Assembly: GCA_947175805.1 (NCBI GenBank)
Contig: CAMWOF010000005.1
Span: forward strand, 1-23,236
Length of the DNA stretch: 23,236 nucleotides
Origin: an uncultured Clostridiaceae bacterium
GTDB lineage: Bacteria; Bacillota; Clostridia; Lachnospirales; Lachnospiraceae
Reading direction: 5' to 3'
The notes under the pieces are model-generated. The model worked only from the letters and a program-made list of their open reading frames with translations. It had not been told where the DNA came from and did no database searches. The position numbers and the translations under genes are program-made. Position 1 is the stretch's first letter. Every line of letters starts with the position of its first letter. This document shows, piece after piece, positions 22,406 to 23,236 of the stretch.

Positions 22406-23236
22406 GAAATCCATTATCAGATAAAGTTGTTAAGATGAAACCGTCAGGTATCCGCAAATTTTTTGATGTTGCCAGCGAGATGCCGGAGGCAATTTCTTTA
22501 GGAGTGGGGGAGCCGGATTTTGATACGCCCTGGCACATCCGTGAGGAAGGTATTTATTCTTTGGAAAAAGGAAAAACATTTTATACTTCCAATGCGGGAC
22601 TGATGGAGCTGCGGGAGGAGATTTGCCGGTTTTACGCCCGCAAGTATCATGTTCAATATGATGCGAAGAAGGAGGCGCTGCTCACGGTGGGTGGCAGTGA
22701 GGGCATCGATGTTGCGCTGCGCGCCATGTTAAATCCCGGAGATGAAGTCATCATCCCGGAGCCGTGCTTTGTATCCTATGTGCCTTGTGTAGAGCTTGCA
22801 GACGGCGTTCCGGTAACCATTGCTTTGAAAAACGAAAATCAGTTCCGACTGACAAAACAGGAGCTTTTGGATGCTATCACGGAAAAGACCAAGCTGGTTA
22901 TGCTTTCCTTTCCGAACAATCCCACCGGAGCCATTATGGAGAAAAAGGATTTGGAGGAGATTGCGGAGGTTATTATAGAGCATGATTTGTTCGTGATTTC
23001 TGACGAGATTTATTCGGAGCTTACATATACCTCCGGTCATGTGAGTATTGCCTCCTTGCCAGGGATGCGGGAGCGCACAGTAGTTATTAACGGTTTTTCT
23101 AAGGCCTATGCCATGACTGGCTGGCGGCTGGGATATGCACTGGCGCCTGAGCTGATTGCAGAGCAGATGACAAAGATTCATCAGTTTGCGATTATGTGCG
23201 CGCCGACCACCAGTCAGTATGCCGCCGTATCTGCCC
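22402..23236 (+). CDS. Class I/II PLP aminotransferase (AlaT-like), partial at window end
   Basis: The frame is open from ATG 22402 to the window edge, 278 codons, about 70 percent of a normal length near 390. Marks of the fold-type I family: ISLGVGEPDFDTP near the N-terminus, YTSNAGLMELREEI, the PLP-ring Asn in SFPNNPTGAIM, DEIYSELTY, and the PLP lysine K234 in NGFSKAYAMTGWRLGY. Transfers amino groups between an amino acid and a 2-oxo acid. The coupling to an Lrp-family regulator suggests alanine or aspartate-type chemistry as in AlaT/PatA-like enzymes. The 3' end is missing. Confidence 0.92.
   Translation, partial: MRNPLSDKVVKMKPSGIRKFFDVASEMPEAISLGVGEPDFDTPWHIREEGIYSLEKGKTFYTSNAGLMELREEICRFYARKYHVQYDAKKEALLTVGGSEGIDVALRAMLNPGDEVIIPEPCFVSYVPCVELADGVPVTIALKNENQFRLTKQELLDAITEKTKLVMLSFPNNPTGAIMEKKDLEEIAEVIIEHDLFVISDEIYSELTYTSGHVSIASLPGMRERTVVINGFSKAYAMTGWRLGYALAPELIAEQMTKIHQFAIMCAPTTSQYAAVSA

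Overview
The window looks like a chromosomal stretch of a spore-forming, anaerobic-type Firmicute, most likely a Lachnospiraceae (Clostridium cluster XIVa) member. The grounds are spoIIID, a YhaO/YhaN pair, an HD-GYP protein, a FapA-family protein, Lys/Thr/Glu-rich tails on envelope proteins, moderate GC with many ATGA gene overlaps, strong AGGAGG-type ribosome binding sites and near-consensus TTGACA/TATAAT promoters. The genus cannot be named from the sequence. No tRNA, rRNA, CRISPR array or intact mobile element was seen.

Layout. 1-171: 3' remnant of an AAA-type ATPase gene interrupted by an in-frame stop. 346-1770: membrane HD-GYP c-di-GMP phosphodiesterase with a CBM2-like outer domain. 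1780-4408: self-contained GntR (YtrA-type)/ABC operon with a strong promoter and a perfect 9-bp inverted repeat; its last permease gene is split by a -1 frameshift exactly at an A7 slippery heptamer. 4532-5608: lipoprotein with Ig-like C-terminal domains, ending at a strong terminator. 5873-10025: a FapA-family protein fused to a receiver domain, followed by a PocR-sensor hybrid histidine kinase with receiver and HPt domains; together the two proteins contain every step of a phosphorelay. 10123-10380 (minus): spoIIID. 10562-12825: O-acetylhomoserine sulfhydrylase and cysteine synthase under a promoter followed by a palindrome.

12977-17889: YhaO-like nuclease, short YhaN-like ATPase whose coiled coil is interrupted by a transmembrane hairpin, and a class A penicillin-binding protein overlapping it by ATGA. 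Convergent with these on the minus strand are a shikimate kinase-like gene (tail overlap of 12 bp) and a membrane-anchored helical-repeat protein. 19100-19207: an unannotated-size 35-codon membrane peptide gene lying antisense to the predicted leader of that minus-strand gene. 19259-21879: VanW/YoaR-type envelope protein translationally coupled to a PurM/HypE-like protein. 21923-end: Lrp/AsnC regulator coupled to a class I aminotransferase that runs off the window, resembling an AlaR/AlaT pair.

How it works together (inference): mostly housekeeping and signalling genes in short operons (c-di-GMP turnover, phosphorelay signalling, sulfur amino acid synthesis, DNA-end processing, cell-wall synthesis, amino acid regulation). 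The most unusual points are the slippery-site frameshift in the ABC permease, the FapA-receiver plus PocR-hybrid kinase pair, the membrane-hinged SbcCD-like pair coupled to a PBP, the atypical shikimate kinase-like protein, and the small membrane ORF opposite a strong promoter.
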